Below are positions 48,301 through 63,300 of a stretch of DNA of 64,000 nt, piece after piece; the stretch's first letter is position 1, and every line of letters begins with the position of its first letter. The stretch lies in assembly GCA_934047225.1 (NCBI GenBank), contig OW204005.1, forward strand, positions 22,018,396-22,082,395. Direction: 5' to 3'. Position numbers and translations under genes: made by a program. Under the pieces are notes generated by a model. That model saw only the letters and a program-made list of their open reading frames with translations. It made no database searches and was not told the DNA's origin. This stretch comes from Ypsolopha sequella (Eukaryota > Arthropoda > Insecta > Lepidoptera > Ypsolophidae).

Positions 48301-51300
48301 TATTTTGCCCTAGGGCTTTATTATTATCATCATTTTTTTAAATTTATTTACGAGGAGTTGGCTAACCTGCAACCTTTCCTGTGTACCATAAATGTTATAC
48401 TTTTTTTCCACTGTTTAACGGCTCTGGATACAATCTTTTGAGCCAATTATAATTTAAAGTTCACAAGATTATATTTGTTTTATTTCCTCACACTATGCAT
48501 TGATAAACGTAGTATGATACACGGGCGTAAAAGCAATAAATTACTCGGTTACGTTTAAGGGCCCGTTATTCTTCATATTGAGCACCTCATTTTGCATAAA
48601 GTAGAACTGAACTCTATGACCTTTTATTATAGTTTAAAATAGCGCGTTCTGAGCCGTGGCTGTTAAGACAACCGAAACATCGCGCGCTCTTAAAAAACAC
48701 CTTTTTCGCTCAAAAAAACGTTTTTACGGTGAAAATTTCAGAAAATTATCCATTAAAGTACTTACTAAATTACATTTTCCTTAATTTCCTGTAATTTTCC
48801 TACGATTTGATAATGTAAATTTTAAATAAAACGAAAAAGACGTGAAAAATCGACCAAGTTTCGGATTTTTTTTCGATCGAGCAAAGCATAACGTATCGCG
48901 TTTTGAACCACAGAAAAATCTGCAGAAAGAATGTATCCAAGAAATATATTTTTTTCAGACGTAAAACATCACAATTTCATGGTTTAAAATTAATCAGAAA
49001 AGAGACAAAATTGGGATAAGCCCCCCTTAAAACACTCGCTACGCTCGTGTTTAAATCGTCATCGTGATTTATTCCTTTTCGCCCTTGTATCATAAACTAA
49101 TATTATCTTTATCTTACCTATTATAATACTGATATGGCAGCGTGGACTGGTCGTAAGGCAGTGTGTCGTACAAGGGTTCCCCGTGAAGAGCCACGTCCGC
49201 TTCGCACAGCCCAGGGCTGCGGACTTCACTCTTGACGCCACCACCTGAAATATTATAAACATTTGTGTCTGAGAAATAACAAGCAGGTTGCCAGAAAAAA
49301 AAACAACGCTTAAAGAGCGTTGAATGTAATTCTTACCCGCACTATCCTCATTCATCAACCAGCAGACCGCAGACGACGAAGAGGTTGAAGAGCAAAGCCC
49401 TGCAGTTGACGTCAGTGGTAACGCCAACCCACCAAGTGCTGCACTCGCAGCGCATCCGTTCGCCAAGCTACAACTTTCCACCTCCGAGCTACCAGGAAGA
49501 CATAAGCTGTCTACGGCTGATAAGCTCAAGGCAGAATTTGAAGACGTGGTGGTACTTTGGAAGAGGGTAGTCGAGCCGGAGACTAAAAGTGCTGGCAGAG
49601 ATGTGCCGTCCTGCAGCAAGGAGGGAGGAGAGTTTGACGTCGACTCCGACTCACAAGGGCTTGTGTTGACTTCGTTTGATAATCTGAAAAGAATAGTACA
49701 TTGTTCACCGAGGGAAGAAAGGGGACGATTACCAACGAGGGTGTAGTTTGACGCCCGAGGCGAAGCCAAGGGCCTCAATACACACGAGTTGGGAATCGCA
49801 CTTTCTCCCGAGTGATACATAGTGCTTTATACTACACCTGCGAGGAAATAGTATAATCTTACTTTTAATCAAGATACAATAAAAGAAACCGACTGACTCG
49901 CGTGCGATTGTCACTTTTTATTTCCTTCTTATTTTTTATTATGTACAGGAAAAGCAAGTGGCCAGTATCATTTTTCGAGTTTTATGTACGAGTTCGCAAA
50001 ATGATACTGGCCACTTGCTCATGCTATATTACAAAAAAAACAGCACGTCAACAGTAGATTTGCATATACTTTTTCTGTCCGCTCAAGCACGTTAACAATG
50101 GATTTTCATACATTTTTTCCGAACGCATTGTATGACAGTAACGACGTATTTTCTGCATCGTTTTCAAAAAAGTAAGAAGGTACTTTCCGAGCCGGTGTAG
50201 TATACATAAGATTCCTATTCAGAAGCAGTTGAGCTAAACTATGAAAAAACTTCCCTTTGTTTTGGTTTGTCAGATGTTCTGTCTGGTTTAACACAACATT
50301 ATGGGAAGTGAAAAATCGTCAATAAAATGGCCATCAAAGTAAAGCGCTGTTTTAATTGCTTACAAAGGCGCTTCTTTTTATAAACAATCACTTAACATAA
50401 ACGTCTTCATTACTGTTAAAAGAGAAAAGAGAGTGGAAACAAATAAAAAATGAGCGATAAAGACAGTTAAATGATCGTCAATAACATCCATGTTATTGTA
50501 GGTACAACTTTTAATTTGTCTATTTTTAAATTAACAGATGCTGTAGGGCTGCCCAAAACGCCATGATTAAATCGCTAATCAATGTTAACTCGATGACAGA
50601 TGTAATGATAACGCAATTATTATGTTTATTTTACATTAAGGACATTAAAACAAATCACCCAAATCAAATGCCAGATGCCTGGCACTGACAGTCTCCCTCT
50701 GCTATCAAGTCAGTTGATTCATAAAATAAAATGCTTACATGTGTTTAATAAATTCAACTTGATAACACCATGTTTATGCCTTTTTAATTTATTTATTATT
50801 CACTTGCTGTCACGCGTGTCTAGCTGCCCTTTTAATGAATTACCTCATATAGATTTTTTTATTTAGAAAGAAGAGATAAGTTAAGGTGAATGGATACGCC
50901 AACTGCAGTTTGGACCTGTCTTTGAAGGCCTACTCCTCCCACACGGGTGGTCCAAAAACTTTCATAATAATATATGATAGGCATTATAGAGTCAAAAATA
51001 AATTTTAAGTTTCAAAAACTGTTTTTCTATTGTAAGTTTTGACAAAAAAATCGAAAGTAATCGAAAGTTTCACATGATTAATACAATAATTCTCTTACTC
51101 CTTCCAAACACCTAAAGCGATCTTATTTATTATTTCACCAAATTGAGCATTTCTCATTTTTTTTCGTAACTTGATTTTTTTGCTGTCCCACAAAGTTATT
51201 TATCATTATTGTGTACAAAATGGTCTAACAGTATTTAACTGTAGACGGTGTGGTTTTCTTTATTTATTTTTGAATACGAAAAAAAATACTGAATGTCTAA

Positions 51301-54300
51301 AATAATTATATATTAATTAAAATTAAGTAAATAAAAAACATTCCCAAATTTTAATGTATGAAAAGTCACGTGTCCCATACGACTTACTGATACTTTGATC
51401 GCTAATATTTCGGAAAGTTCAAAAGCATCCTACGTATTTTTTGATTTTAATTGCTTAATCATTATGTCGGGGTTCATTTCATATTATCTTTGAGAAGAGA
51501 CTAGTGCATTATTTTTTCAAAAAACACATTTTAATCTTGTCCCAGAAAAGTTTCAAAAAGTGACATCCTCTTTTGTTACCAATTTTAGCATATTACTTTT
51601 GTGAAATATACCAATAAGTTGATATTTTTAGTTTTTGGCAACACTCTACGTGACATTTCAGTATGCCATTTTGTTGAGCAATCTCTCTCTGCTGGATGGC
51701 GTCTTAGAGTGTACACGTGTCTACTATTGCTCAATTTCTGTTCAGTTTTTGTTACCAGATTTTACAGGTAAATTGTTAATATCTCATAAAACCATTGTTG
51801 GTTTTTGAAAGAGAATATTCTAAGTTACATTCGAGTTGAATTTAAATAAAACAGTTATTGTTTTTACTGTGATGAATAAATTTCAAAACATAAATTATTC
51901 TCGTTTCGTTACTTCTTCTTTTGTTACTTTGGCATAGTAATGTATAAGAGGAAAGTTAGGTAACAAAAAAGGAATTCAAACAAAAGTAGCAAAAAAGGTA
52001 ACAAAAAAGGAATTTTGTTACTCTTATTTTGTTACTGTCCCAAAATTAATCAACATTAATTTTGAATTTTCCTGGATTTTAATTGACTTAAAACACCTAA
52101 AAATTATCGTTAATAATGAAAAATAGAAACATGTCGGGACAAATAATATTATCTTTCTATAATTAATTTTGGTTTTCATAAAATAAAAACTTTTGCCTTT
52201 ATGTTTGTACCAATGGTAACAAAAAATAATTATCGCAGAGTTTTCGTAAATATGTTTTTATTTAAAGGGATATTTTTGCTGAAATTATTAAAAGTATAAT
52301 CATGAATTTAAAGAAACAATGTTTCCTACTGGTATATCTACAATAACTTATCCAATTTTCACCAAATAAGTAGTAACAAAATAGGACGCTTTTTTTCACC
52401 CCCTAATTGGATTTTCACAATTTTATCACTGAAACGGTGAAATCACATACGTGCTATACCAATATTATCAATCTAAACATAATAAATTATTTTGAGATTT
52501 TTATGTTATATACATATATTTACGATATTTTCATTTTGGACAAGTTTTTGAATTAGTAGCAAATTTTTTGAGAAATGCTCAATTATAGGAAATTTTTAGA
52601 TCTAAAAAATTTAAGTTCAAAATTTTTTTTTCGCTCATGGCTTTCATGTAAAAAGTATTATTTTCTCCTATTTTGCGCTAGCCGGACACGCTGTGGTTGT
52701 CGTAACAGCCACTTTTCAAGGCACGCTGAAATAAACATTATTTCAATGTCGTTTCCGTTGATATTTGTACCGACAAACATCGAGTTGCTTATTTAGCGTC
52801 GTCATACGCCTTAAACTGACTAAGTTCGACCTGAAGGTTTGGTGTTCCACCATTTAGACTATCACTATCAGCCACTTTCTTAGAGTATGCGGAAGCGTTT
52901 TATTCGTAAATAATCAAGAAATGCTATTATTGACTTATTATGAACAGAAAATCACTTTTACTATCCCACAAATTTATTTAGAACTTCCTGACCGGTTTCG
53001 CCTTTATGGCACTATAAAAAAAAGCCATAACGGCGAAACCGGTTAGGAGGTTCTACATAAATTTGTGGGATCGTAGATAGTACAAGTGATTTTCTGTTCA
53101 TAATGTATTCCAAGTTCCACCAAGTGCCAACAATCAACAGTATAAACAGCAATTATTGACTTTATTAAGAGGATGGCATACCCTAGCAACTTTTTTTATT
53201 ACCCGTCCAGTACAATAAGTCTAATGACAAAGACCTTATTCGCTTTTCATAGAGGCGATTATATGTTGGCTCTTTGGCCTCTTTTTCTTGGACGCGTAAT
53301 ACTAGTGATCATGCACGCAGCGAAACAACAAATTGGTGTGTTTTTAGCTAATACTGAAATATTTTGTAGGGAAAAAAATATTGGATTTAGATAAAATCCC
53401 TTCATATTCCTATTGCCTATTTTATAAAAAAAATCAAGTTGATCTCTTAACCGTGTTTTTGAAACGAACGTTTGAAAACCAAAAAAAAGAGGATGGAAAA
53501 CATTTTTTTTTGCCAAAAGTATAAATCTTAATACATAATTTATAGGTGGGATCCCTAGATAAAAGATCGATAAATCAAATATATTTTCTTCAATATGAGG
53601 AGAGACCTAGTTTCTTCCAATGAACCTTTGAAAACCTGGTGTTGATGCTCTAGCGTCAGGTGTCCCGTTAAATGAAAACAGTATGTTTGAACGAGCGAGC
53701 GAAGTTTTCCGAGTCTACTTGAACAATCCGGCGTTTGTATGTACTGTATGTATGAATGTTACTCGAGTATCGTTGATCGGAATGTCATGAAATTTGGTAG
53801 GCGAGTAAATGAGAGAAAAATATTTTTTAAATTTGAACATGAGCTAAACCGGTCAAGGGGTTGCCGAGATATGGTGAGTTCACTGTTCGCGGTGAATTAC
53901 TTGTAATAGTAGAAGTTGAAGGATGCTAGTAAAACGTAAAATACGTAAATATTAAATATATTTTCAATGCAATTGCTCATAAAGGCCCACTTTTTATGCA
54001 TCAAAACCGAACATTATTTTATTATTATTATTTTTTTATTTATTTACGAGTAGTTGGCTAACCTGCAACCTTTATAAATGTTATACTTTTTTTCGACTGT
54101 TTAACAGCTCTGGGTCTAGTCCTTTTGAGCCAATCATTAATTTGCAAAATTGTAACAATGTAACTTTCAACTTTAATAATTAAATTGTTTTCTTTGATTA
54201 TATTTGTTTTAATTCCTCACACTAAGCATTGAAAAACGTAATATGATACACGGGCGTAAAAGCAATAAATTACTTGGTTACGTTTAAAACACTCGCGTGT

Positions 54301-57300
54301 TTTAAATCGTCCTCGTAATTTATTCCTTTTCGCCCTTGTAGCATAAACTACTATTATATACACGCAGTGAAAATGCGTTCCTTACGGAGTATGTGTGGTT
54401 TAACATTGAATGACAGAGTGAAAAATATCGACATACGGGACCGTTGCGGCCTGAAAGAAGATGTAGTGACAGAGTAGACAAAAAAATGCTTCGATGGTTT
54501 GGACATGTAGAGAGAATGAATGAATGAATAAATGAAGGTACAGCTTGACCAAGACGCCCTAGAAGGACGTATGCTGACCAAATTGGTGACATACTGAAGA
54601 AAGGCAACGTCAAAAGTACCCAACAGAAGAGCTTGTATGACTAGATTGATGGATGTGGAAGAAGCAAAAGAGGTGTGTCTGGATCGTAGCAGATGGAAAT
54701 CTGTAGTCTCTATATGTCTCTATATCTATTTGTAGGGAGTGTAGGTATGTACATTTTACAAGGTGGTAGAGTTGATGCCGGGTTTGACCGTGGAGGTACC
54801 ACCATCTTACAGCTCACAGGCAAAAACCCAGGAGGCCCACCATGCCTGGGACCGATGGCTGGCGGTAAATCCATCCCTAATAGCCGGGCATTATATGGAA
54901 CAGACTGCTGACGGGCAGCGGCGTCACTGGTGCGAGAGTTCCGGCACCGCGCTCACTAACCCGCCTGCCCAGCGTGTGTGAGTATAGGCAATTCTTCCAG
55001 GATGACCGCCAGGAGTGGCAAAGTCATGGAAAGGCTTATGTCCAACAGTGGACGAACTAGACTGATGGATGGATGGATGGATGGGTATGTATGTAAATTT
55101 ATTTACTATGATTATTCGAAAAACGATGCGAAAATAAAATTCAAATATGTAGACATTAATACCAAATATTAATAACGTTAATTAATAGGTGTGTCACAAA
55201 CTATATATTTCCGCGAACGTTTACATAATCAAATTAAAATAATTACGCATAATGAATACGAATCAACACTAATAGATTGATATATATTGTACATTAAGGT
55301 ACAACACCTGTTTCCACTTTACGACCCCTGCTGGGAAGTACATAAAATATAATAGTTAGTTATCAAATGTATTCTTATTTTTATTACGTAAATTTTCTTG
55401 ATGTATTTCATCTGTGTAATAAATTAAAATCAATTAGTTACTCATAACATTCTGAGATGACATCATCATTTCTTTGAAACAATTCTTAATGTTAATAAAG
55501 AAACGGCTAATTCTTTTGTATGTAGAATGTTGTCAATAAATCACATTTTATGCTCAGCTTGAACTACAACTGTAACAATAAATCGATATAATAATGTATA
55601 AAATAAACAAGTCCATCTCATTTATTAAATGGTCAAAAACAATAAAGTCTTTGTTTGAAAAAATGAGCCCCTGTTTAGAAAAGTTTGCGCCTTTTCAAGT
55701 GTCACTTTGCTTTTTGCCGCCACTTTAGGCTGCGTCCTACCTAAAAAACATAAACAACGCTATCGGATATCAAAGAGTATTTTGTAGTAGAACTACAAAA
55801 GAGTTTGTGTGTGTTGACTCTATTGTCATTATCTTTTTAATTGAAAGATTTTCAGATATCCGTAGTTGAGAGAACATCTTAAATACATTTTTTTTACACA
55901 GAAGTAATAATAACCCTCATTACAAATTATAAAATTAATAAGAATGTTTACTTCCACATTTTCTGTAACTGATAATGATTGATTAATATAAAATAATATA
56001 ACTTTGTTGTTTCTTTAGTGTACGACCGCATTTTTTTGGCTTATCTAATAAATTAAATAATAAAATCTGAAAAAAGCTTAGTTTACTCTGATAATCACAG
56101 AACCCCGACACCCGAATCACATTTTTCCGTGCATTGTTCTGGTGTTTTAGTAGCTGGTCGTAAAACAATGTGACTTTTATCAAAAGAGAGACTTCAAAGA
56201 TTCATTTGTATTTTTTATGTCACGCAGCAATGACATTCCAGATGGTTCTTTCTTTGATATGTCTTGTCACATTTTTAGTTTTATGTTGTTACAGAAATGT
56301 TCACAAACTTGAAAAAAAAAAATTGTCAGAAACTATTGCGTTTATATTACATACCCATTGACAGTACATATACAAATTTCTGTTTTGTTTTAAGACTGTA
56401 CCTGAGCCTAGAGCATGACCAACTCCAGGCTATCTAGGATTCGTTTGAAGAAATTCGGACTCTCCTTGTATTGAAAAAAATATATTTGGTTTATTAATCT
56501 TTTCTCTAGGGATCTTACGTATAAACAATGTAAAAAAATATGTAAAAAAAATGTTTTGCTACCTCTTTTTTTTTGGTTTTCAAACGTTCGCTTCAAGAAC
56601 GCGGTTAAGAGATCAACTTGATTTTTTTCATAAAATAGGTAATAAAAATATGAAGGTATATCACCTAAATTCAATATTTTTTTCCCTACAAAATATAACA
56701 GTATCCGCTAAAAACACACCAATTTTTTGTTTCGCTGCGTGATCACTAGTATTACGCGTCCAAGAAAAAGAGGCCAAAGAGCCAACATATAATCACCTCT
56801 ATGAAAAGCAAATAAAGTCTTTGCCATTAGACTTATTGTGCTGGACGTGTAATAAAAAAAGTTCCTAGGTTATGCCATCCTCTTAATAATAGGAGAGCAT
56901 AATTTCTCAAGAACAAAGGCACAATGGAGAAGAGAGTGTAGGACTTTTTTCATGCTGACAGATACAAGAAGCTATACAAATTTAAACATATAAACTGATA
57001 TATATATACACAAACTTATGAATTTATAACAATGAAAATTATGATTGAAAAGTACTTCGTTTGGATCGAGAATTTTAGATATCGTGTAAATAAATCAGAA
57101 ATAATTCTTACTGCAATACATGAAAATATTTAGGCGCATACAAAATGCCTATGATAAAATGTCATAGCTATTTTGGCTTACCTTTATTTTTAAACAAGAA
57201 GCATAACAGTTGTTTTGTTTGTTTGCGAATGTTAGAATTTACTAAGTACAACCCGGTCACATTATCTCGAGACCTGGCGTCGATGACGTCACGTTGCGTC

Positions 57301-60300
57301 GTCGGCGCTCAGATATAGACGCGCCGCCGTGGCGAGCGCGGGGAGGTGAAAGGAGAACGGGCGGGTGGTTCGCATTCCAGCGAGGTCTCGAGATAATGTG
57401 ACCGGGTTGTACTTTCATTTTGGAGCATGAACGGCAAGAAAATAGCATTACGAAACTCTTTACCTTTAAGGCGATAAGTAAAAGTTTTAGCGTCCCTGGT
57501 TCTCCATATGCGAAAAAACCTCAGTGCGAGTGGGACGGATTCGTGGAAAAGTATCAAAAAGTCGGTTTTTTTGTTAATATAAAATGTACTAAGCTATTTT
57601 GTCAAAAAAAATTTCAAGGAGACCTTACGAATACATAATATCCACATTTTGAATGCAATTTCACAATGAAATTAGTTAGGATTTCAGAATTACAGAAAAA
57701 ATAAAAAAATTTAGAGGTCTAATTCTATCGAAAAAATGTCATGCAATCGCGTTTTCCTTCAGTGAGAATCTTAATCAAATACCTACTCAATAAACATTTA
57801 CCTAAAAATGAAATACGTAGATGACATTATAGTGGAGTAAATGGATTCGAAAAAAACCCATATTTTTTTTGGTATCGCCTTAAGAGCGTTTTTATTTTTG
57901 TTAACAATAATGATGTAAGAACTCCCCAAAGCTTTTAAAGTAAGCTTACATTATTGAAATATTAGAATTTATTTATATTTTAAAATAAGCCTATAAGAAT
58001 TTCTTAAATAAATTACACATTACGTAACGACATTTTTTGTGTTTCAACAATTAATTATATTGTACAAAACGGATTTACTACCCATAAACGAATTAGGAAG
58101 TAATAACTTAATTACGAAGGAACCCTAAGTAAACTCAGAAGGGCCTTTGTTGCCACCATTTGGCCTCCACGTGGCCAGCACGCGTTTTGACGGCAGATTC
58201 TAATAATTGCTTGTTTTTTTTTTTATGCCGAACGAAGAAAAAGGCGTGTGCACATGGGCTTCTCGGTCAACCGGAGTGACATGCATCTTCGATGACAAAT
58301 GGAAGGGTTTAAATAGAACAGATGAATGAATCGGTCTTTGCAAATGTATACGTATTGTTCATACAATTTACATTTATAAATATATTAATTTTACATATTT
58401 ATTTGACAGATGACAGTCTCCTTCAAGAAGCCCATTTTTAGGGTTCCTTACCCAAAGGACGGTGGACCCTATCACTCAGACTTAAGAATCCGCTGTCCGT
58501 TCGTCCGTCTGTCAGCAGGCTGTAACTCATGAACCGTGATAGCGTAGTAATACTTTATATTCTCTGGTGATAGTTAGACAGTTGAAATTTTCACAGATGA
58601 TGTATTTCTGTTGCCGCTATAACAACAAAATACTAAAAAACAGAATAAAATAAATATTTAAGTGCCCAAGCATACAACAGACATGTTTTTTTGCCGTTTT
58701 TGTAGATAATGGTACGGAACCCTTCGTGCGCGAGTTCGACTCTCACTTGGCCGGTTTTTTTTTAAATAACACAAGGAAAATACGAAAATAATGTACTCGT
58801 ATATATTCATACACTATTTTATTATTATTTACAATACTTCTTTTTAAGTAAATTTTTGAATAAATAGCCTTTTTTGGCCTTTTATTGTTTTAAATAAAAA
58901 AGTATTAATTTGTTTAGTAATATATTTCGCCCAACTTGTGGCCGTCGTCAGTCGAATAAGTAAATAAAAAAGATATTTGACATACATATGTAGGTGCTGA
59001 CATCGACACATAATTCTAAACTATTTAATTATAAAATAGGAGCAAAGTAGAAGATATTAAAGCCAATTCTAAAGGCTTTGATTTTAGTTTTAGTGCTGAC
59101 AAAAATTAAATAAAAATTTTCCAAAGAACTATAATCCTAACTCTTAAGGACCATTTTGTATCGAAGAAAATTTAGTTTTGAGAGCACTAAAACTAAAATT
59201 AAAGCCTTCAGAATCGGCTTTATTGTATGACTAGACTGATGGATGTGAAAGAGGTGGAAGAATATCAGGAAGAGAAGTTGCGAGAGTAAGTGTGAAAGAG
59301 TGTTTGTGAGGAGGGAGTGATAGGGTTTGTGAGGGCATAGGTTTGCAATCACTGTATTAGACCCATGTATATTATGGTAGGTAAGTAAATAAATAATTTC
59401 ATCTTTTAATCATTTAATTATGTTTTTTTAGGCTTATAGGTGATAGATAATCACCTGCCCCTTGATACCGAGTTTCAAGCAAATCGGAGCACCTGTCAAA
59501 AAACTGTCAAAACCTGTCAAATTTTATGTTGGTCTTTCAAAGTTTGTTTGTTTATGTACTACTATTTACTGTGTACCTAAAAAAGAACCTAAATAAGGAA
59601 AAAACAGGATGCAATTATAAAATAAAAAGATTTCAAACACGTAACTGCACGTAATACGACACTTCAGATCCTGTCTGTCAGAAACTCAGAAGTTAAAAAA
59701 CTCACGCACCGAGTAACGGAACGGAATCGTGTCAAAAAATTGATTTATACTATTCCAAACACGTATTTCTCTTTGCGTAGATTATTTTTTCACCGTCTTA
59801 AAGTTAAAATCCAAAGGGATGTCACTTTTACCCACTAATTAACCCAACTAATCGTTGCCTATAACGGAATGTGGCGCATTCGAATACCAAAAGTGATTTT
59901 TCTTTTTTTTTTCGTAGCCCCCAAGAACGAAAAGAATTTTTACATGTGCGTTCGGAATGTTGTAAACACACTTTGTGAATTTATTTTAGCTGACACATAC
60001 CATTTACAAAATGCTACATAAAATTTGGCATCTTTTAACATTTAATATGTTCACAAAATCGACAAAATCGTTTTGTAACATAAAACCTTTGAAATAGCTT
60101 CCTTTGATCGAGGCGTGATAAGTTCAGCAGCACTCCATTTATCAAGGGATGTTTTATCCCTTATCCTATAGGAGAGTTTTATTAAATGGCCCTTCACGCC
60201 AATTGTTCGCTGACAATATGGGGATTACACGGGGGATTATAGACCTTTTGTTGTAGTTTTCAAGTAGCCGAAGTGTTTGGTGCTGGGACTAGAAAGGTGG

Positions 60301-63300
60301 AAATGTCAAGTAGTGATTTAGTTTTGAAGTAGATATGGAGCCTGTAGGTAGAGAGTGAGTGGATAAAAACATTATTGACGCGTCCTGGGGATCTAAAAAG
60401 GCCGACTTGGGTGAATCATAAAATGATTTGAAAGTAGGATAGAGTCAGTTTTTTCACGCGTGCAAAAGAGACGGCATTAGAACAGAATCATAATGTGATT
60501 CATGCAAAACGGCCTTTTTAGAGGACCTGATCTGATTATCATACGAGTGCCAATTTCAGTATTTTTATGTGTATACTTGTTATATGCTATGCCTTACTAT
60601 ATCAGCTATTGGAAGATCTCTTTTCTAAGGAAATATCTGTACCTTTACCTGTAAATTACTTTGTAAAACGGGATTTCCAATTTGGGTAAAACAATACCGC
60701 GGCCCAATACTAAGGATAGTTTAGACACTTGAGCTCGTATTATGAAACGATTTGTTTCTTACCATCAAAATAATATCTGCAAATATTTTGATCGAGATAA
60801 TTTTAAATTTCACATATTAAAATCAAGTTACTCACACGGAAAGTTTATGATAATTATCCCCATTAATGTATTGACTTGTCCAAATGATGAGCAAAATGGT
60901 GGTAGAGCGAAGGGGCGACGACGTTATTTACATTTAGGCACAGTCATTAGCTTACACCACCCGGCTACTTTTTGAAAAAGAGCTGCGAATATCAGAACGC
61001 ATCCTAAAGCGGGAATTAAAAAGTCAGTTTGACCAACTTAAGAATTCGAAAATTGAAAATAATCGGGCCGCGGTTACGAGAGTAAGAGTAAGTTGAGCGT
61101 TTAGAATTAACCAATCTGGATTATTCTGGATATGACTCGGAATATGACCTTTGAAGTTTTATTCATTTTTTAATCTTCCCTTTTCGGTTATACAATTCCA
61201 AAACTACCCCTTGTTGTCTACATTTTAAGAATTCTTAATTTTTGATCCACCAGATAAGACTAGTTTCAGTATTAAAAAAAAATACATTGGCAGACAAAAC
61301 TTTTAGCCACTTATTTAATAAAGACTGGCAAGGTTGGCTATCCATTTTTACAGATGTACCTAAACTTTCTCCAGAGGGTAATGTTGGAGCTGCTGTCTGG
61401 ATTCCCCGGTATAAAATCGTTTGAATTGTTTTTAAAAATTGTTTTAAATTAAATTGTGCCCTTCTTTAGAGACTTTCTTCACTGGGGAAGCAGTTGCGAT
61501 ACTGGAAGCAGTCTTATATGTTAAGTCCCATAGTTTAAATAACTCCATAATTTTTTCAGATTCTTTTAGTTGTTTATAGTCTATTAGATCTTACCCTTTG
61601 AAATCTAAATCTAGTTTCCCTATTATTCTTAAAATTAGAGAAATTCTTTATCAATGCCTTCATCAAAATATTTATGTTGTTATAGCGTGGATACCGGGAC
61701 ATAGTGGCATATCGGGAAATGAATCAGCTGATTTAGTAGCTAATAACGCCATAGAATTGGGGGATTCTTTTCACTTTAAGGCCCTTAATATCGCCAACTG
61801 GGTACTTTCTAAAGCCTACTCCTCTTTTATGGCCAAACCAAAAATATTGAAAAAATGTATTATGGATTATCAACTCTAGGACAACATATGCAACATTTTT
61901 CTTTTTCGTACCACCAAAACTTCTATATGAAAAATTGTTTCAACTGAATGGTGTTTTTTTGGCTTGAATTTCCTACTGCTCCTAAGCGGCTTAGGTGATT
62001 TAATTCATTTATGCTTTAATAAATAGATAAACTTGATAGCTATAAATATAACATAGAATTATTCAATGGAACAATGACGCCCATGTGAAAATAATTATTT
62101 TCTCCTATTTTGCCCTTTCAAGGACGCAGCGAGCGTCGTAACAGCCACCACGCGTTGCGCACTGATTTGAACGTTATTTCAATGTCGTTTCCGTCGATAT
62201 TCATACAGACAAACATCGAGCTGCTAATTTGGCGATGGTAATCGCCTTAAATCGTATCATTATGATTTAACTCCATTGGCCAAAGTAAGGTTGGAAGAAT
62301 CTTGGTCTGCTGCCTGGTCTGACATCCAGAAATTAGTTGGGATGTACTATGGTCCAATTCAACCAAACATCCCTTGTCGTCCTTGGTTCTTTAAATTTCG
62401 TGATGCGTATAAATTACCTACATCCGTTATTTGTCGCCTTCGGCTAGGTCATGCTTGTACCCCAGTCTTTTTAGCTAAAATTAAGGTGAGGGATCACTCG
62501 CTCTGTGAGAGTGGCCTTGCAGAAGGTTCTGTAGACCATATATTTTTTGTATATCCTAGACTTCAGTTCTCTTCGTATAACTTTCTTCCTAATACGTGTT
62601 GTCGTGTTGATACTTCCTTTGTTTACATTTTATCGAAATTTATATCAGTAAATAATATAAAATTGTAAATATAATTCATATTTTATAATTAAAATAAATT
62701 GTATACATAATATTCATTTTGTAATTTCAAGTTCATTTAGTAATTAGTCATTTAAGATATAAATAATTAGTAAAATTGTATCCATATTTTGATCAACTGC
62801 ATTCATCACAAGGATTTACAGGTTACCAAATTCCTCAAAATTATTTTTCATCGATACATTGCTTTGGTTTTAACGTCACATTAGCGGAATTAAATGTGTT
62901 GTCACACACATTATCAAAAAAAAACTGTGTACTGTTAACACAACTATCGAATTAGTTTATTTCATAGTCAAAGGTACTTTTTCTCAGGATCTCAAAACTT
63001 TTACGTGAAAGTGTTACGTATACGAGACTTGGTAACATTTTTACAGGAATGTTTGGAGTTGTTCGTATTAGGGGTAAAAACATTCTTTTCGTTTTTTTAC
63101 AAAAAAGGGTCATTGAACCTTGGTCCTGACCACTTACTGAGTGTCCAGTATTCATTTGCCTATATTAACAAAAGTTACCAAAGTTAACAAAGTACATTTC
63201 GGCATCAAAAAAATCGCACCTTTTGAAAAAATTTCTTCAAAGAACAAAATGTTTGAGCAATTCTTTTTTCAGCACCACGTACTCGAGAGATTTGTTTTGT

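Noticed and set aside
60742..60975. 77-codon plus-strand frame ahead of the LINE fragment.
   Set aside because: No recognisable motif, no splice or promoter context, and AT-rich composition like its surroundings.
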